From: Dokdonella_A ginsengisoli
Lineage (GTDB): Bacteria > Pseudomonadota > Gammaproteobacteria > Xanthomonadales > Rhodanobacteraceae
Assembly (NCBI RefSeq): GCF_042652785.1
Contig: NZ_JBHSHD010000005.1
Location: forward strand, 329,048-393,047
Direction: 5' to 3'
DNA: 64,000 nt
In this document: positions 45,892-54,574 of the stretch, one piece after another
How the letters are laid out: every line of letters starts with the position of its first letter
Numbering within the stretch: the stretch's first letter is position 1
Notes under the pieces: model-generated
Told to the model about the DNA's origin: nothing
Seen by the model: the letters and a program-made list of their open reading frames with translations, nothing else
The model's database searches: none
Program-made: the position numbers and the translations under genes

Positions 45892-46228
45892 GCGAAGCCG
45901 GGTCTCGCGGTCGGTTGCGGGCGCGCGAAGGGAGGGCGCCGGTGAGCAGGCTACGATAGCGTTTCCGCGCCGCGCCTGCTCGCCGGCGGCGCATACGCGC
46001 ATGCCCGGATTGCATATGTGCCGTCCGGCTCCCGGAGGCCGGTTCGCCTGACGGCGAGGGAGGGCTGCCTGGCGGGGCGCCGTCCGCAATGCAGCCGGGG
46101 CGCGCCCGACGAAAAAACCCGCCGGACGGCCGGGCGTTTCTTCGCGGCATTGGCGCTGGGCTTTGGGTACCCTAGCCCGGGCATCGCCACTCGCCGCGCG
46201 GCTCGACTGGAGCATTCGGGATCAAACA
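45892..46228. other. Divergent intergenic region of cysD and a small membrane gene
   Basis: About 340 bases with no gene. It must hold the cysD promoter and probably a CysB site, but I cannot point to one with confidence. An imperfect GC hairpin beside a six-T run (minus strand, around 46112-46140) could be an attenuator or terminator. Confidence 0.4.
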
Positions 46229-46546
46229 ATGGGCGCAGCGGTTCTCGGTGTGCTGGTCATCCTTGCGGTCATTCATCTTGCGCATTCTCGCGGCCCTCGC
46301 AGCTTCAGAGGACGCTTGATCAGCCTGTCGTTCGGGCTGTTGCTGTGCGCCTTGGGCGTCATCGGCGCGGTTCTCGCCGTGGCTACGTTCCTCTTTTTCG
46401 GGGGCGTGTCCAGCGAGCTGATTTTTGCGCAACAACCGGTCCGGACCGTGCTTGCGCTTCTGCTTCATTTGGCGGTCGACGGCATTTTCGTCGCTTTCGG
46501 CTGGCATCTTTTCAAGGTTGCCCGGCGCAACATGCCCAGGCCCTGA
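46229..46546 (+). CDS. Small hypothetical membrane protein
   Basis: A 105-residue protein of unknown function, dominated by three hydrophobic segments (about 2-19, 30-57 and 71-95), so it sits in the inner membrane. The ATG at 46229 is chosen because earlier in-frame codons add a non-hydrophobic stretch. The ribosome binding site is weak. It is isolated between the cys operon and the tRNA gene. Confidence 0.55.
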   Translation: MGAAVLGVLVILAVIHLAHSRGPRSFRGRLISLSFGLLLCALGVIGAVLAVATFLFFGGVSSELIFAQQPVRTVLALLLHLAVDGIFVAFGWHLFKVARRNMPRP

Positions 46547-46874
46547 GGATCCTCTGCTGGTTGATGCTTCCGGCAGCGACAGCCGTGCGAACGGGCCTCG
46601 CGGCGAGGCGTGAATCGTCATGTCCGGGACAGGACGCTTGCGCGGGCGGGGAAAAGCAATGTGCCGAAGATGGCTACCGCCTGCGTGGACGGCACACCTC
46701 ACCAGCAACGGCTCTTTTTGAGGGCTGGCGGCGACTGCCGGTGTCACGGTCGGGTAGCGCGGGGCAGGCGCCGGCTCGGGCGTGCCGCATCGGGCTGCGA
46801 AGTGCCGAAATGCCTGATTTCCAGCGGATTTGCAGACGCCGATGGCTTGCCTGGACGTCCGCGGATTGCGCGAT
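46547..46874. other. Gene-free stretch before tRNA-Met
   Basis: No convincing coding region on either strand and no clear terminator for the tRNA transcript. Open frames here have no ribosome binding site or familiar sequence. Confidence 0.45.
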
Positions 46875-46951
46875 TGGTGGCTATGGGTGGGCTCGAACCA
46901 CCGACCTTGGCATTATGAGTGCCACGCTCTAACCGGCTGAGCTACATAGCC
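46875..46951 (-). tRNA. tRNA-Met (anticodon CAT)
   Basis: 77 bases on the minus strand fold as a cloverleaf: acceptor stem GGCTATG/CATAGCC, D-arm AGCTCAGCCGGTTAGAGC, anticodon loop CTCATAA, T-arm with GGTTCGAGCCC, and an encoded CCA end. The GGCTATG acceptor marks an elongator methionine tRNA rather than initiator. Confidence 0.95.
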
Positions 46952-47022
46952 ACGAGGGTCGCGTAGTTTAAGGACTTGGGGCGGCGGCGTAAACGGGGTC
47001 GGCCGGGCCGCCGGCCGGCCGT

Positions 47023-47484
47023 TCAGCGCGGCTCGACGCGGATCGCGGTGCGGACCGAATGGGCGATGAAGCAGCGTTCGTGCGCGGCTTCGTGCAGGGC
47101 GGCCTGCGCGGCGGCGTCGGGAGCGCGGCCATCGGCGTAGTCGATGCGCGGGCGCAGCACGACTTCGGTGATCGCCTGGCGCCCCGGCGCGATGCGGGCC
47201 AGGGTGCCGACCGCCTCGTCCTCGTAGCGGTCGACGACGAGGCCGCGCTCGGCGGCGAGCGAGAGGAACCAGAGCATGTGGCAGCTGGAGATCGCCGCGA
47301 CGAAGGCTTCCTCGGGATCGACGCCGGCCGGGTCGGACCACGGCGCCGGCACCACCGCCGGCGAAGGCGAGGCGGCCACGACGGCGCCGCCGTCGAAGCG
47401 CCACTCGTGGCGACGCGAATAGCGCCCCGCGGCGAAGTCCGCGTCGTCGCGCTGCCAGCGTACGGTGCTCGTGTGGGTGCTCAT
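47023..47484 (-). CDS. OsmC-family protein
   Basis: A 153-residue protein of the OsmC/Ohr superfamily, which reduces organic peroxides through a cysteine pair. The two cysteines, C68 (SSCHMLWF) and C138 (ERCFIAHS), are in the expected positions, with HMLW typical of an OsmC subgroup of less clear substrate. The ATG at 47484 starts directly before a typical T-x-VRWQR strand. It is divergent from the DUF1272 gene. Confidence 0.87.
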   Translation of the reverse strand: MSTHTSTVRWQRDDADFAAGRYSRRHEWRFDGGAVVAASPSPAVVPAPWSDPAGVDPEEAFVAAISSCHMLWFLSLAAERGLVVDRYEDEAVGTLARIAPGRQAITEVVLRPRIDYADGRAPDAAAQAALHEAAHERCFIAHSVRTAIRVEPR

Positions 47485-47652
47485 CGCGCTCGCTCCGCAA
47501 GGGCGCGCATCGTAGCTCGTCCGTGCCGGCCGGGCAGGTGCCATTGGCGCGGCGGTCCGCGTCGCATTGGCTCCGGCCGGGCCGACGGCAGTGGCCGTTC
47601 CGTGCCGGGCGATCGGCGGCGATGCTGCCGCTCCCACCGTGAGGAGGCCGCC

Positions 47653-47892
47653 ATGCTCGAACTGCGCGCGCACTGCGAATGCTGCGGCAGGGATCTGCCG
47701 CCGGATGCGCCCGATGCGCGCATCTGCTCGTTCGAATGCACGTACTGCGACGCCTGCGCGCGATCGCGCCTGCACGGTGTCTGCCCGAACTGCGGCGGCG
47801 AGCTGCAGCCGCGGCCGCGGCGTCCTGCCGCAGCGCTGGCCAAGCATCCGGCCTCGACCCTGCGGCGGCCGCTGGTCTGCGCCGGTTCCTGA
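47653..47892 (+). CDS. DUF1272 small cysteine-rich protein
   Basis: A 79-residue protein with about ten cysteines in CECCGRDL, CTYCDAC and CPNCGG pairs, arranged as two zinc-binding knuckles as in the DUF1272 family (function unknown). The ATG at 47653 has GAGGAGG 6 bases before it. It lies upstream of pgk with its own spacing and is probably transcribed separately. Confidence 0.9.
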   Translation: MLELRAHCECCGRDLPPDAPDARICSFECTYCDACARSRLHGVCPNCGGELQPRPRRPAAALAKHPASTLRRPLVCAGS

Positions 47893-47914
47893 GCGGCGCG
47901 GCGTCGCCCGGGCG

Positions 47915-47943
47915 TTGCGCGGCCGCGGGGCTGCCGCTGTAAT
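47915..47943 (+). promoter_or_regulatory. Promoter of pgk
   Basis: TTGCGC (47915-47920), a 17-base spacer and TGTAAT (47938-47943) fit a sigma-70 promoter 35 bases before the pgk ATG. Confidence 0.55.
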
Positions 47944-47978
47944 GGTAGGCCGCGATACCGCCCTCCAGGAGTTTCCCG

Positions 47979-49151
47979 ATGTCCGTCGTCCGCATGAGCG
48001 ATCTCGATCTCGCCGGCCAGCGCGTGCTGATCCGCGAAGACCTCAACGTTCCCATCGACAACGGCCGCATCACCTCCGAGACGCGCATCCTCGCCTCGCT
48101 GCCGACGATCCGGCTCGCGCTCGACAAGGGCGCGGCGGTGATGGTGACTTCGCACCTAGGACGCCCGAAGGAAGGGCAGTGGACCGAGGAAGACTCGCTG
48201 GCGCCGGTCGCCGCGCGCCTGGGCGAGCTGCTCGGCCGCGAAGTGCCGCTGATCAAGGACTGGCTCGACGGTGTCGAGGTGAAGCCGGGCGAAGTCGTGC
48301 TGCTGGAGAACTGCCGCATGAACGTCGGCGAGGCCAAGGACGACGAAGCGCTGTCGAAGAAGTACGCCGCGCTGTGCGACGTGTACGTGATGGACGCGTT
48401 CGGCACCGCGCACCGCGCGCAGGCGTCCACGCACGGTGCGATCCGCTTCGCCAGGGTCGCCGCCGGCGGTCCGCTGCTGATGGCCGAGCTCGACGCGCTG
48501 GCGCGTGCGCTGGAACATCCGGCGCGGCCGCTGCTGGCGATCGTCGCCGGCTCGAAGGTATCGACGAAGCTGACCCTGCTCGAAACCCTGGTCGGCAAGG
48601 TCGACCAGCTCATCGTCGGCGGCGGCATCGCCAACACCTTCATCGCCGCGGCCGGCTACGAGGTCGGCAAGTCGCTGTTCGAGGCGGACCTGATCGACAC
48701 CGCGAGGAAGATCATCGCCGCGGCCAAGGCGCGCGGCGCCGACGTGCCGATCCCGAGCGACGTGGTGGTCGCGACGGCGTTTGCGGCCGACGCACCGGCG
48801 ACGGTGAAGAAGGTCGGCGACGTCGGCGGCGAGGACATGATCCTGGACATCGGGCCGGAGACGGCCGAGCGCTACGCGCAGATGATCGCCAAGGCCGGCA
48901 CCGTGGTGTGGAACGGCCCGGTCGGCGTGTTCGAGTTCGACGCCTTCGGCCACGGCACGCAGACCCTGGCCAGGGCGATCGCGGCGTCGGACGCGTTCTC
49001 GATCGCCGGCGGCGGCGACACCCTGGCGGCGATCGAGAAGTACGGCGTGGCCGACCGGGTTTCCTACATCTCCACCGGCGGCGGCGCCTTCCTGGAATTC
49101 CTCGAGGGCAAGGAACTGCCGGCGGTCGCCGCGCTGAAGGCGCGCGCGTGA
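47979..49151 (+). CDS. pgk: Phosphoglycerate kinase
   Basis: A 390-residue glycolytic enzyme making ATP and 3-phosphoglycerate from 1,3-bisphosphoglycerate. The substrate-binding segment RVLIREDLNVP, TSHLGRPK, LLENCRMN-like and GGGIANTF are all present, with the nucleotide-loop GGGDTLAAIEKYG near the C-terminus. The ATG at 47979 follows CAGGAG. It overlaps the HAD phosphatase gene by GTGA and is near pyk and fba, a glycolytic cluster. Confidence 0.98.
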   Translation: MSVVRMSDLDLAGQRVLIREDLNVPIDNGRITSETRILASLPTIRLALDKGAAVMVTSHLGRPKEGQWTEEDSLAPVAARLGELLGREVPLIKDWLDGVEVKPGEVVLLENCRMNVGEAKDDEALSKKYAALCDVYVMDAFGTAHRAQASTHGAIRFARVAAGGPLLMAELDALARALEHPARPLLAIVAGSKVSTKLTLLETLVGKVDQLIVGGGIANTFIAAAGYEVGKSLFEADLIDTARKIIAAAKARGADVPIPSDVVVATAFAADAPATVKKVGDVGGEDMILDIGPETAERYAQMIAKAGTVVWNGPVGVFEFDAFGHGTQTLARAIAASDAFSIAGGGDTLAAIEKYGVADRVSYISTGGGAFLEFLEGKELPAVAALKARA

Positions 49152-49825
49152 AGCTGGCGCTGTTCGATCTCGACGGCACGCTGATCGATTCGGAAACCGG
49201 CATCGTCGCGTCGATCGGATACGCGCTGGAAAAACTCGGCGCCGCGGTTCCGCCGCGCGAGGAGCTGCGCAGCTGGATCGGCCCGCCGCTGCGCATGACC
49301 TTTCCGCGCGTGCTCGGCGACGACGCGGCGACGATCGAGCGCGCGGTCGAGCTGTACCGCGAGCGCTATTCGGCGACCGGCTGGAGCGAGCATGTGGTCT
49401 ACGTCGGCGTCGCCGAGGCGATCGCGGCGCTGGCCGCGGCCGGGACGACGCTGGCGGTGGTCACCTCGAAAGCCGCACTGTACGCCCCGCGCATCGTCGC
49501 CAGCCTGCCTTTCGGCGCCGCCTTCGCGCGCGTCTACGCCGTGCCGCCGGACAGCGCGCACAGCGAGAAGGCGACGATGATCGCGCAGGCGCTGGCCGAC
49601 TTCGGCGTTGCGGCGGACGACGCGGCGATGGTCGGTGACCGCCACTTCGACATCGAGGGCGCGCGTGCGAACGGCGTGCGCGCGATCGGCGCGGGCTGGG
49701 GCTTCGGCAGCCGCGAGGAATTGCTCGAAGCGGGTGCCGACGCGATCGCCCAGACGCCGGCGCTGCTGGTGCCGCTGCTGCGCGCCCGGCAGGCGCCGGG
49801 CGAATCGGCCTGTTCCGCCGCCTGA
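49148..49825 (+). CDS. HAD-family phosphatase (phosphoglycolate phosphatase-like)
   Basis: A 225-residue HAD hydrolase. DLDGTLIDS near the N-terminus holds the nucleophile aspartate, VVTSKA supplies the conserved Ser/Thr and Lys, and MVGDRHFDIEGA is the metal-binding motif IV. The alpha-helical cap is of the Gph/PPase C1 type. GTG at 49148 overlaps the pgk stop, so it is translationally coupled. A housekeeping role on side products of glycolysis (for example 2-phosphoglycolate) is plausible. Confidence 0.9.
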   Translation: MKLALFDLDGTLIDSETGIVASIGYALEKLGAAVPPREELRSWIGPPLRMTFPRVLGDDAATIERAVELYRERYSATGWSEHVVYVGVAEAIAALAAAGTTLAVVTSKAALYAPRIVASLPFGAAFARVYAVPPDSAHSEKATMIAQALADFGVAADDAAMVGDRHFDIEGARANGVRAIGAGWGFGSREELLEAGADAIAQTPALLVPLLRARQAPGESACSAA

Positions 49826-49845
49826 GCGGATCGCCCGCGTGGCGC

Positions 49846-50460
49846 TTACGCGGCGACCGCGCGCTGCGGCGGCGCGGTGAACAAGCCTCTGCCGATCGCT
49901 TGCGCCGCATCCAGCCGCGAAGGCGCGATCCGGTCCGGCGATTCGAGCAGCAGTTCCGACGTCACCACGCGCGCACCGCAGTAGTCGAAGATGCCGTGGT
50001 CGATCTGCGTCTTCATGGCGCCGAAATAGCCGTGCCGCGCATAGGTGCGCAGGTTGGCGCCGCCGATCGCGACCAGGTGCACCGGCAGGCGGCGCAGGCG
50101 CTTCACCAGGCCGCTTTCCGTACTCTCGTCGTAGGCCCAGCCGTTGGTGAAGACGCGGTCGATCCAGCCCTTGAGCAGGGCCGGCATCGACCACCAGTAG
50201 ACCGGATAGACCAGCGCGAGCGCGTCGGCGCGGTCGATGCGCGCCTGCTCGGCGAGCACGTCGGCCGGCGGCGAGGCGGTGCGCAGGTGCACGGCGACGT
50301 CGTCGATGCCGAAGCGCGGGTCGAAGCCTTCCGCGGCGAGATCGGCGATCTCGGACGAATGGCCACCGCCGGAAAGCGCCACGCCCGCGGCGACCTGCGC
50401 GGCGACGGCGTGCGTGAGGGAAGCGGGATCAGGATGCGCGACGACGATGAGCGCGTGCAT
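49846..50460 (-). CDS. NAD(P)H:quinone oxidoreductase-type flavoprotein (QR2/KefF/YwrO family)
   Basis: A 204-residue flavodoxin-fold reductase. VVAHPDPASLTHAVA is the FMN-phosphate loop signature, LVYPVYWWSMPALLKGWIDR the classic NQO/KefF motif, and GGANLRTY the third flavin-contacting block. Relatives perform two-electron reduction of quinones. It is divergent from a TetR regulator with a long operator between them, so it is the probable regulatory target. Confidence 0.92.
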   Translation of the reverse strand: MHALIVVAHPDPASLTHAVAAQVAAGVALSGGGHSSEIADLAAEGFDPRFGIDDVAVHLRTASPPADVLAEQARIDRADALALVYPVYWWSMPALLKGWIDRVFTNGWAYDESTESGLVKRLRRLPVHLVAIGGANLRTYARHGYFGAMKTQIDHGIFDYCGARVVTSELLLESPDRIAPSRLDAAQAIGRGLFTAPPQRAVAA

Positions 50461-50518
50461 GGGACAAGGACTCCGTTGCTGGATTGCGGGTGCGGCGGAC
50501 CGCCCGTACACTTCAATA

Positions 50519-50543
50519 TACCTTTGGTAAGTTACTTTCGGTA
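50519..50543. promoter_or_regulatory. TetR operator between TetR and quinone reductase genes
   Basis: A 25-base palindrome TACC-N4-GTAA-G-TTAC-N4-GGTA centred at 50531. It lies 7 bases before the TetR start and 58 before the reductase start, well placed to repress both. Confidence 0.75.
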
Positions 50544-50550
50544 CATAAGC

Positions 50551-51207
50551 GTGTCAATCCGCAGTCCGAAGAAGTCCGCCGCGAGCGTGCGGCGACGCCT
50601 GCCGCGCGAGGATCGCCGCCGCCAGCTGCTCGACGTCGCCTGGCGGCTGGTGCGCGCCGAAGGCACCGAAGCCTTGACGCTGGGCCGCCTGGCCGAGCGT
50701 TCCGGCGTCACCAAGCCGGTCGTCTACGATCATTTCGACACGCGGCAGGGACTGCTGGCGGCGCTCTACCGCGAATACGACGCACGCCAGACGGCGCTGA
50801 TGGATGCGGCGCTGCAGGCGAGCCGTCCGACGCTGCACGATCGCGCGGCCGTGATCGCATCGTCCTATGTCGACTGCGTGATGCAGCAGGGGCGCGAGAT
50901 ACCGGGCGTGATCGCGGCGCTGGCCGGCTCGCCGGAGCTGGAGAAGATCAAGCGCGAATACGAGATCGCGTTCATCGGCCGCTGCCGCGACGTGCTCGGC
51001 CCGTTCGCCGGGGCGGATGCGATCGCCGCGCCGGGCCTGTGGGCGATGCTCGGCGCGGCCGAGGGGCTGTCGCACGCGGCCGCGCTCGGCGAGATCACCG
51101 CCGGCCAGGCGCGCGACGAACTGCGCGAGACGATTCTTTCGATGGTGGTGCGGACCTCGTCCGGCAAAGCGCGCCGCGGCGCCGCGGCCGCCCGCTCGCG
51201 CCGATGA
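50551..51207 (+). CDS. TetR-family transcriptional regulator
   Basis: A 218-residue repressor. The N-terminal helix-turn-helix (about 36-60; LTLGRLAERSGVTKPVVYDHF) is typical TetR, and the remaining helices form the ligand domain. The GTG at 50551 is chosen because it follows the palindrome and in-frame upstream codons run through the reductase gene on the opposite strand. It likely represses the divergent quinone reductase and itself. The ligand is unknown, probably an electrophile or quinone by analogy. Confidence 0.88.
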   Translation: MSIRSPKKSAASVRRRLPREDRRRQLLDVAWRLVRAEGTEALTLGRLAERSGVTKPVVYDHFDTRQGLLAALYREYDARQTALMDAALQASRPTLHDRAAVIASSYVDCVMQQGREIPGVIAALAGSPELEKIKREYEIAFIGRCRDVLGPFAGADAIAAPGLWAMLGAAEGLSHAAALGEITAGQARDELRETILSMVVRTSSGKARRGAAAARSRR

Positions 51208-51376
51208 TCAGCCGATCCGCGTGGCCGCCGGCATCACGGGGACTTGCGGGAACGGCTGTGTCCCTCGAGCGGCGAGCGGCCCGCCGCGCGCAATCGGGTG
51301 CGTCGTCCCGCACGCCGGCGAATCCCGGCAAACGGCCGCCGCCGATCCGGCGGCAGGCCGGGCCTGCGAGCGGAAC

Positions 51377-51808
51377 TCAGACCAGCGTGATCTTCACGTC
51401 GACGTTGCCGCGCGTGGCGTGCGAATACGGGCAGATGTCGCGATGCGCGGTGTCGACCAGCTCCTGCGCGACGGCGCGGTCGAGGCCGGGCAGGTTCACC
51501 TCCAGCTCCACCGCGATGCCGAAGCCGGTCGGCTCGCGCGGACCGATGCCGACGTGGCCGGTGACGCTGGTGTCGGCGGGAACGGGCACCTTCTTCTGGC
51601 CGGCGACGAAGCGCATCGCGCCCTCGAAGCAGGCCGCGTAGCCGGCGGCGAACAGCTGTTCCGGATTGCTGCCGACGCCGCCGGGGCCGCCGAGCTCCTT
51701 CGGCACCTTCAGGTCGAAGTCGAGCACGCCGTCGCTGCTCTTGATGTGGCCGGCGCGGCCGCCCTTCGCGGTCGCCGTAGCGGTGTACAGGATCTTGCTG
51801 ACGCTCAT
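51377..51808 (-). CDS. ohr: Organic hydroperoxide resistance protein
   Basis: A 143-residue Ohr-type peroxidase that reduces organic hydroperoxides with a lipoyl-linked cysteine pair. Catalytic Cys60 in YAACFEGAM and resolving Cys126 in DICPYSHATRGN fit Ohr rather than OsmC. Length and the start (MSVSKILYTATATAKGG) are typical. No OhrR regulator is adjacent. Confidence 0.95.
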   Translation of the reverse strand: MSVSKILYTATATAKGGRAGHIKSSDGVLDFDLKVPKELGGPGGVGSNPEQLFAAGYAACFEGAMRFVAGQKKVPVPADTSVTGHVGIGPREPTGFGIAVELEVNLPGLDRAVAQELVDTAHRDICPYSHATRGNVDVKITLV

Positions 51809-51890
51809 GTCGCACTCCTCGGTGGCAGATGGGGAAACCTTCTACGCGCACATTGTGACGCCTGCGGCCAATCGCAACACGCCGGCGCGT

Positions 51891-51917
51891 TTGGGTGTCG
51901 CGGGCCTCGCGTATGAT
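51891..51917 (+). promoter_or_regulatory. Possible promoter of pyk
   Basis: TTGGGT (51891-51896) and TATGAT (51912-51917) with a 15-base spacer, 39 bases before the pyk start. The spacer is short, so the -35 assignment is weak. Confidence 0.4.
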
Positions 51918-51956
51918 CGGGCGGATACGGCCCAGCCTCGCCCGGAGACCTCGCAC

Positions 51957-53423
51957 GTGCAAGCGCAACTGCGTCGAACCAAGATCATCGCCACGCTCGG
52001 TCCGGCGACGGATGCGCCCGGTGCGCTGAAGCGGCTGCTCGCCGAAGGGGTGGACGTGGTGCGGCTGAACCTGTCGCACGGCACGCACGAGGACCATCGC
52101 GCGCGCGCCGACGCGGTGCGCGCGGCGGCGGCCGAACTGGGCAACGAGGTCGGCGTGCTGGCCGACCTGCAGGGGCCGAAGATCCGCGTCGAGCGCTTCG
52201 CGGCCGGGCCGGTGCACCTGGATCCGGGCCAGGATTTCCTGCTCGACTGCCGCATCGACGCGCCGCCGGGCGATGCCAGCCGGGTCGGCGTCAGCTACCA
52301 CGACCTGTGGCGCGACGTGAGGCCCGGCGACGTGCTGCTGCTCGACGACGGCCTGATCTCGCTCGAGGTGATCGACGTGCTCGAACAGGCCGTGCGCTGC
52401 CGCGTGCTCGCCGGCGGGCGCCTGTCGGACCGCAAGGGCATCAACCGGCTCGGCGGCGGCCTGACCGTTGCCGCGCTGTCGGACAAGGACCGCGCCGACA
52501 TCCGGCTGGCGGCCTCGATCGGCGCGGATTTCCTCGCCGTGTCGTTCGTCAAGACCGCCGACGACGTCGAGCAGGCGCGCGCGCTGCTGCGCGAAGCGGG
52601 TGGCGATGCGGCCCTGGTGGCGAAGATCGAGCGCGCCGAGGCGATCGAGAACCTGAGCGCCATCGTCGAGGTGTCCGACGCGGTGATGGTCGCGCGCGGC
52701 GACCTCGGTGTCGAAATCGGCGATGCCGAACTGCCGGGCCTGCAGAAGAAGATCATCCGCGAGGCGCTGCTGCACAAGCGCGTGGTGATCACCGCGACGC
52801 AGATGATGCAGTCGATGGTCGAATCGCCGATCCCGACCCGCGCGGAAGTGCTCGACGTCGCCAACGCCGTCATCGACGGCACCGACGCGGTGATGCTGTC
52901 GCAGGAGACCGCGGCCGGCCGGCATCCGGACAAGGCGGTCGCCGCGATGCGTCGCGTCTGCCTCGGCGCCGAACGCCAGTTCGAGCCGAAGGAAGACCTC
53001 AGCCCCGGCACGCACGGACTGGACCGCACCGACCAGGCGATCGCGCTGGCGGCGATGTTCCTGGCCAACCAGATCGGCGTGCGCGCGTTGATCGCGCTGA
53101 CCGAATCGGGCGGCACCGCGCAGTGGCTGTCGCGCTATCGATCGACCGTGCCGATCTACGCGCTGTCGCGCAACCCGGCCGCGCGCCGGCGCATGCTGCT
53201 GTACCGCGACGTGCATCCGGTCGAGTTCGACGCGCGCGGCGTTGGGCCGACGCAGGCCGCGCGCGAGGCGGTGCTGCACCTGTTCCGGCTCGGCCATCTC
53301 GCCGTCGACGACCGCGTGATCCTGACCACCGGCGACCACACCGGCCAGCTCGGCGGCACCAACACGCTCAAGCTGCTGAAGGTCGGCGAGAGCGGCGTGG
53401 CCGAGGGACTGGGCGACCTGTAG
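51957..53423 (+). CDS. pyk: Pyruvate kinase
   Basis: A 488-residue enzyme converting phosphoenolpyruvate and ADP to pyruvate and ATP. RRTKIIATLGPA, RLNLSHG, the K/Mg motif MVARGDLGVE and TATQMMQSMVESPIPTRAE are hallmarks. The GTG at 51957 has GGAGA before it, and the TKI motif follows at residue 8, where it should be. It is followed by a small operon of envelope proteins; the first starts 26 bases after the stop. Confidence 0.97.
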   Translation: MQAQLRRTKIIATLGPATDAPGALKRLLAEGVDVVRLNLSHGTHEDHRARADAVRAAAAELGNEVGVLADLQGPKIRVERFAAGPVHLDPGQDFLLDCRIDAPPGDASRVGVSYHDLWRDVRPGDVLLLDDGLISLEVIDVLEQAVRCRVLAGGRLSDRKGINRLGGGLTVAALSDKDRADIRLAASIGADFLAVSFVKTADDVEQARALLREAGGDAALVAKIERAEAIENLSAIVEVSDAVMVARGDLGVEIGDAELPGLQKKIIREALLHKRVVITATQMMQSMVESPIPTRAEVLDVANAVIDGTDAVMLSQETAAGRHPDKAVAAMRRVCLGAERQFEPKEDLSPGTHGLDRTDQAIALAAMFLANQIGVRALIALTESGGTAQWLSRYRSTVPIYALSRNPAARRRMLLYRDVHPVEFDARGVGPTQAAREAVLHLFRLGHLAVDDRVILTTGDHTGQLGGTNTLKLLKVGESGVAEGLGDL

Positions 53424-53449
53424 CGCAGCAACGTCGGGGAGGAACGATC

Positions 53450-54028
53450 ATGCGGACTTCGCTGTATTCGATCCTGTGCATCGTGGTGCGGCTGGGCGCG
53501 GTGATGCTGCTGGTGCAGACCCTGGTGTCCCTGCCCGGCGCATGGCAGGCGCTGCAGGCCTGGGACTCATCGGGTGGCGACGGCGGCGCACGCGGCATGC
53601 TGATCGGATTCAGCGGCGCACTGGTGACCTTGGCGGTCGTGCTGTGGCTCTATCCCGGCCTGCTCGCGCGGCTGGCCGCGGGCAATGCCAGCCGCGAGGT
53701 GTTCGACAGCCCGATCGCGGCGAAGGAACTGCACTTCATCGCGTTCTGCGTGCTCGGCGTCGTGTTCGCGATCGACGCCCTGCTCGGCCTCGTGTCGGTC
53801 CTGCTCCGCATCGCGGTGTCCGCCCGTTTGGGCGACGTCGCGTTTCCGACGCTCGCGTGGCAGAACGGCGCCGACCTGTTCGTGCTGCTGCTGAAGCTGG
53901 CGCTCGGCATCGGCCTGACGCTCGGCGCGCGCGGCCTGGTCGGCCTGCTGCATCGCCTGCGCGAGCGCGGCCTGCCGCCGCCGCGATACGACGCCGAGCC
54001 GGAAGAAACGCCGCCGGCGAAGGAATGA
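53450..54028 (+). CDS. Hypothetical four-helix membrane protein
   Basis: A 192-residue protein of unknown function with four hydrophobic helices (about 8-27, 51-72, 93-118, 139-163) and a basic, proline-rich cytoplasmic tail. GGGGAGGAACG before the ATG is a strong ribosome binding site. It follows pyk by 26 bases and precedes a TonB-like periplasmic protein, so it may belong to the same transcript. Confidence 0.7.
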   Translation: MRTSLYSILCIVVRLGAVMLLVQTLVSLPGAWQALQAWDSSGGDGGARGMLIGFSGALVTLAVVLWLYPGLLARLAAGNASREVFDSPIAAKELHFIAFCVLGVVFAIDALLGLVSVLLRIAVSARLGDVAFPTLAWQNGADLFVLLLKLALGIGLTLGARGLVGLLHRLRERGLPPPRYDAEPEETPPAKE

Positions 54029-54117
54029 CCGCGGCGTGCGACGCCGCACGAAGGTTCATCGTCTGTCCGTACAATGACGCCGCCACGTTCCGGATGGCGA
54101 CCGCGGGAGGAACCCTC

Positions 54118-54558
54118 ATGAAACGACTCGTCATCTCGCTGTGCGCGCTCGCCGCCGCTGCCGGCGCCTGCGCGCAATCGACCCTGCCGCCGAAGGTGGT
54201 TCCCGCCGACAAGCTCGCCGGCTACTGGCAGATGGACGCCTCCTCGGTGCAGGCCGACGCGCCGAACTACGGCAAGAACATCCAGCAGCCCGGCTGCGCG
54301 ACGGTGTCCTTCGTGGTCGAGAAGGACGGCAGCACCAGCACGATCAAGGTGCAGAAGGTCGCGCCGGAAGGCGATCTGGGCAAGATCGCCGCCAGCGCGG
54401 CGTCGCACCTGCGTTTCGAACCGACCGTGTCCAATTCCGGCCGCGACCGCGTGTTCAGCTGGCTGATCTTCCCGTTCAACCTGCCGGCCGATGCGGCCAC
54501 GCGCACGGCGGTCATGCAGCGCTGCGCCGTCGACACGCTGGACTGGAAGGACCATTGA
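54118..54558 (+). CDS. Periplasmic TonB C-terminal-like protein
   Basis: A 146-residue exported protein with a signal peptide ending CAQ (about residue 20). The mature part has the pattern of the TonB C-terminal fold (GCATVSFVVEKDGSTSTIKV, then AASHLRFEPT), without transmembrane anchor or Pro-rich linker. It may bind an outer-membrane transporter or act as an independent periplasmic domain. GGGAGGA precedes the ATG. It is followed after 16 bases by the SUKH protein gene. Confidence 0.75.
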   Translation: MKRLVISLCALAAAAGACAQSTLPPKVVPADKLAGYWQMDASSVQADAPNYGKNIQQPGCATVSFVVEKDGSTSTIKVQKVAPEGDLGKIAASAASHLRFEPTVSNSGRDRVFSWLIFPFNLPADAATRTAVMQRCAVDTLDWKDH

Positions 54559-54574
54559 CCGGGAGGGTTCACGG

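Noticed and set aside
46112..46140. GC hairpin with a T-run on the minus strand upstream of cysD
   Set aside because: The stem is imperfect and there is no upstream minus-strand gene to terminate; kept only as a note in the intergenic entry.
45892..46228. Possible sulfur-responsive riboswitch in front of cysD
   Set aside because: No conserved riboswitch helices could be recognised by eye.
46172..46747. Minus-strand open frame of 191 codons beside tRNA-Met
   Set aside because: No ribosome binding site, no recognisable motifs, and it runs across the small membrane gene.
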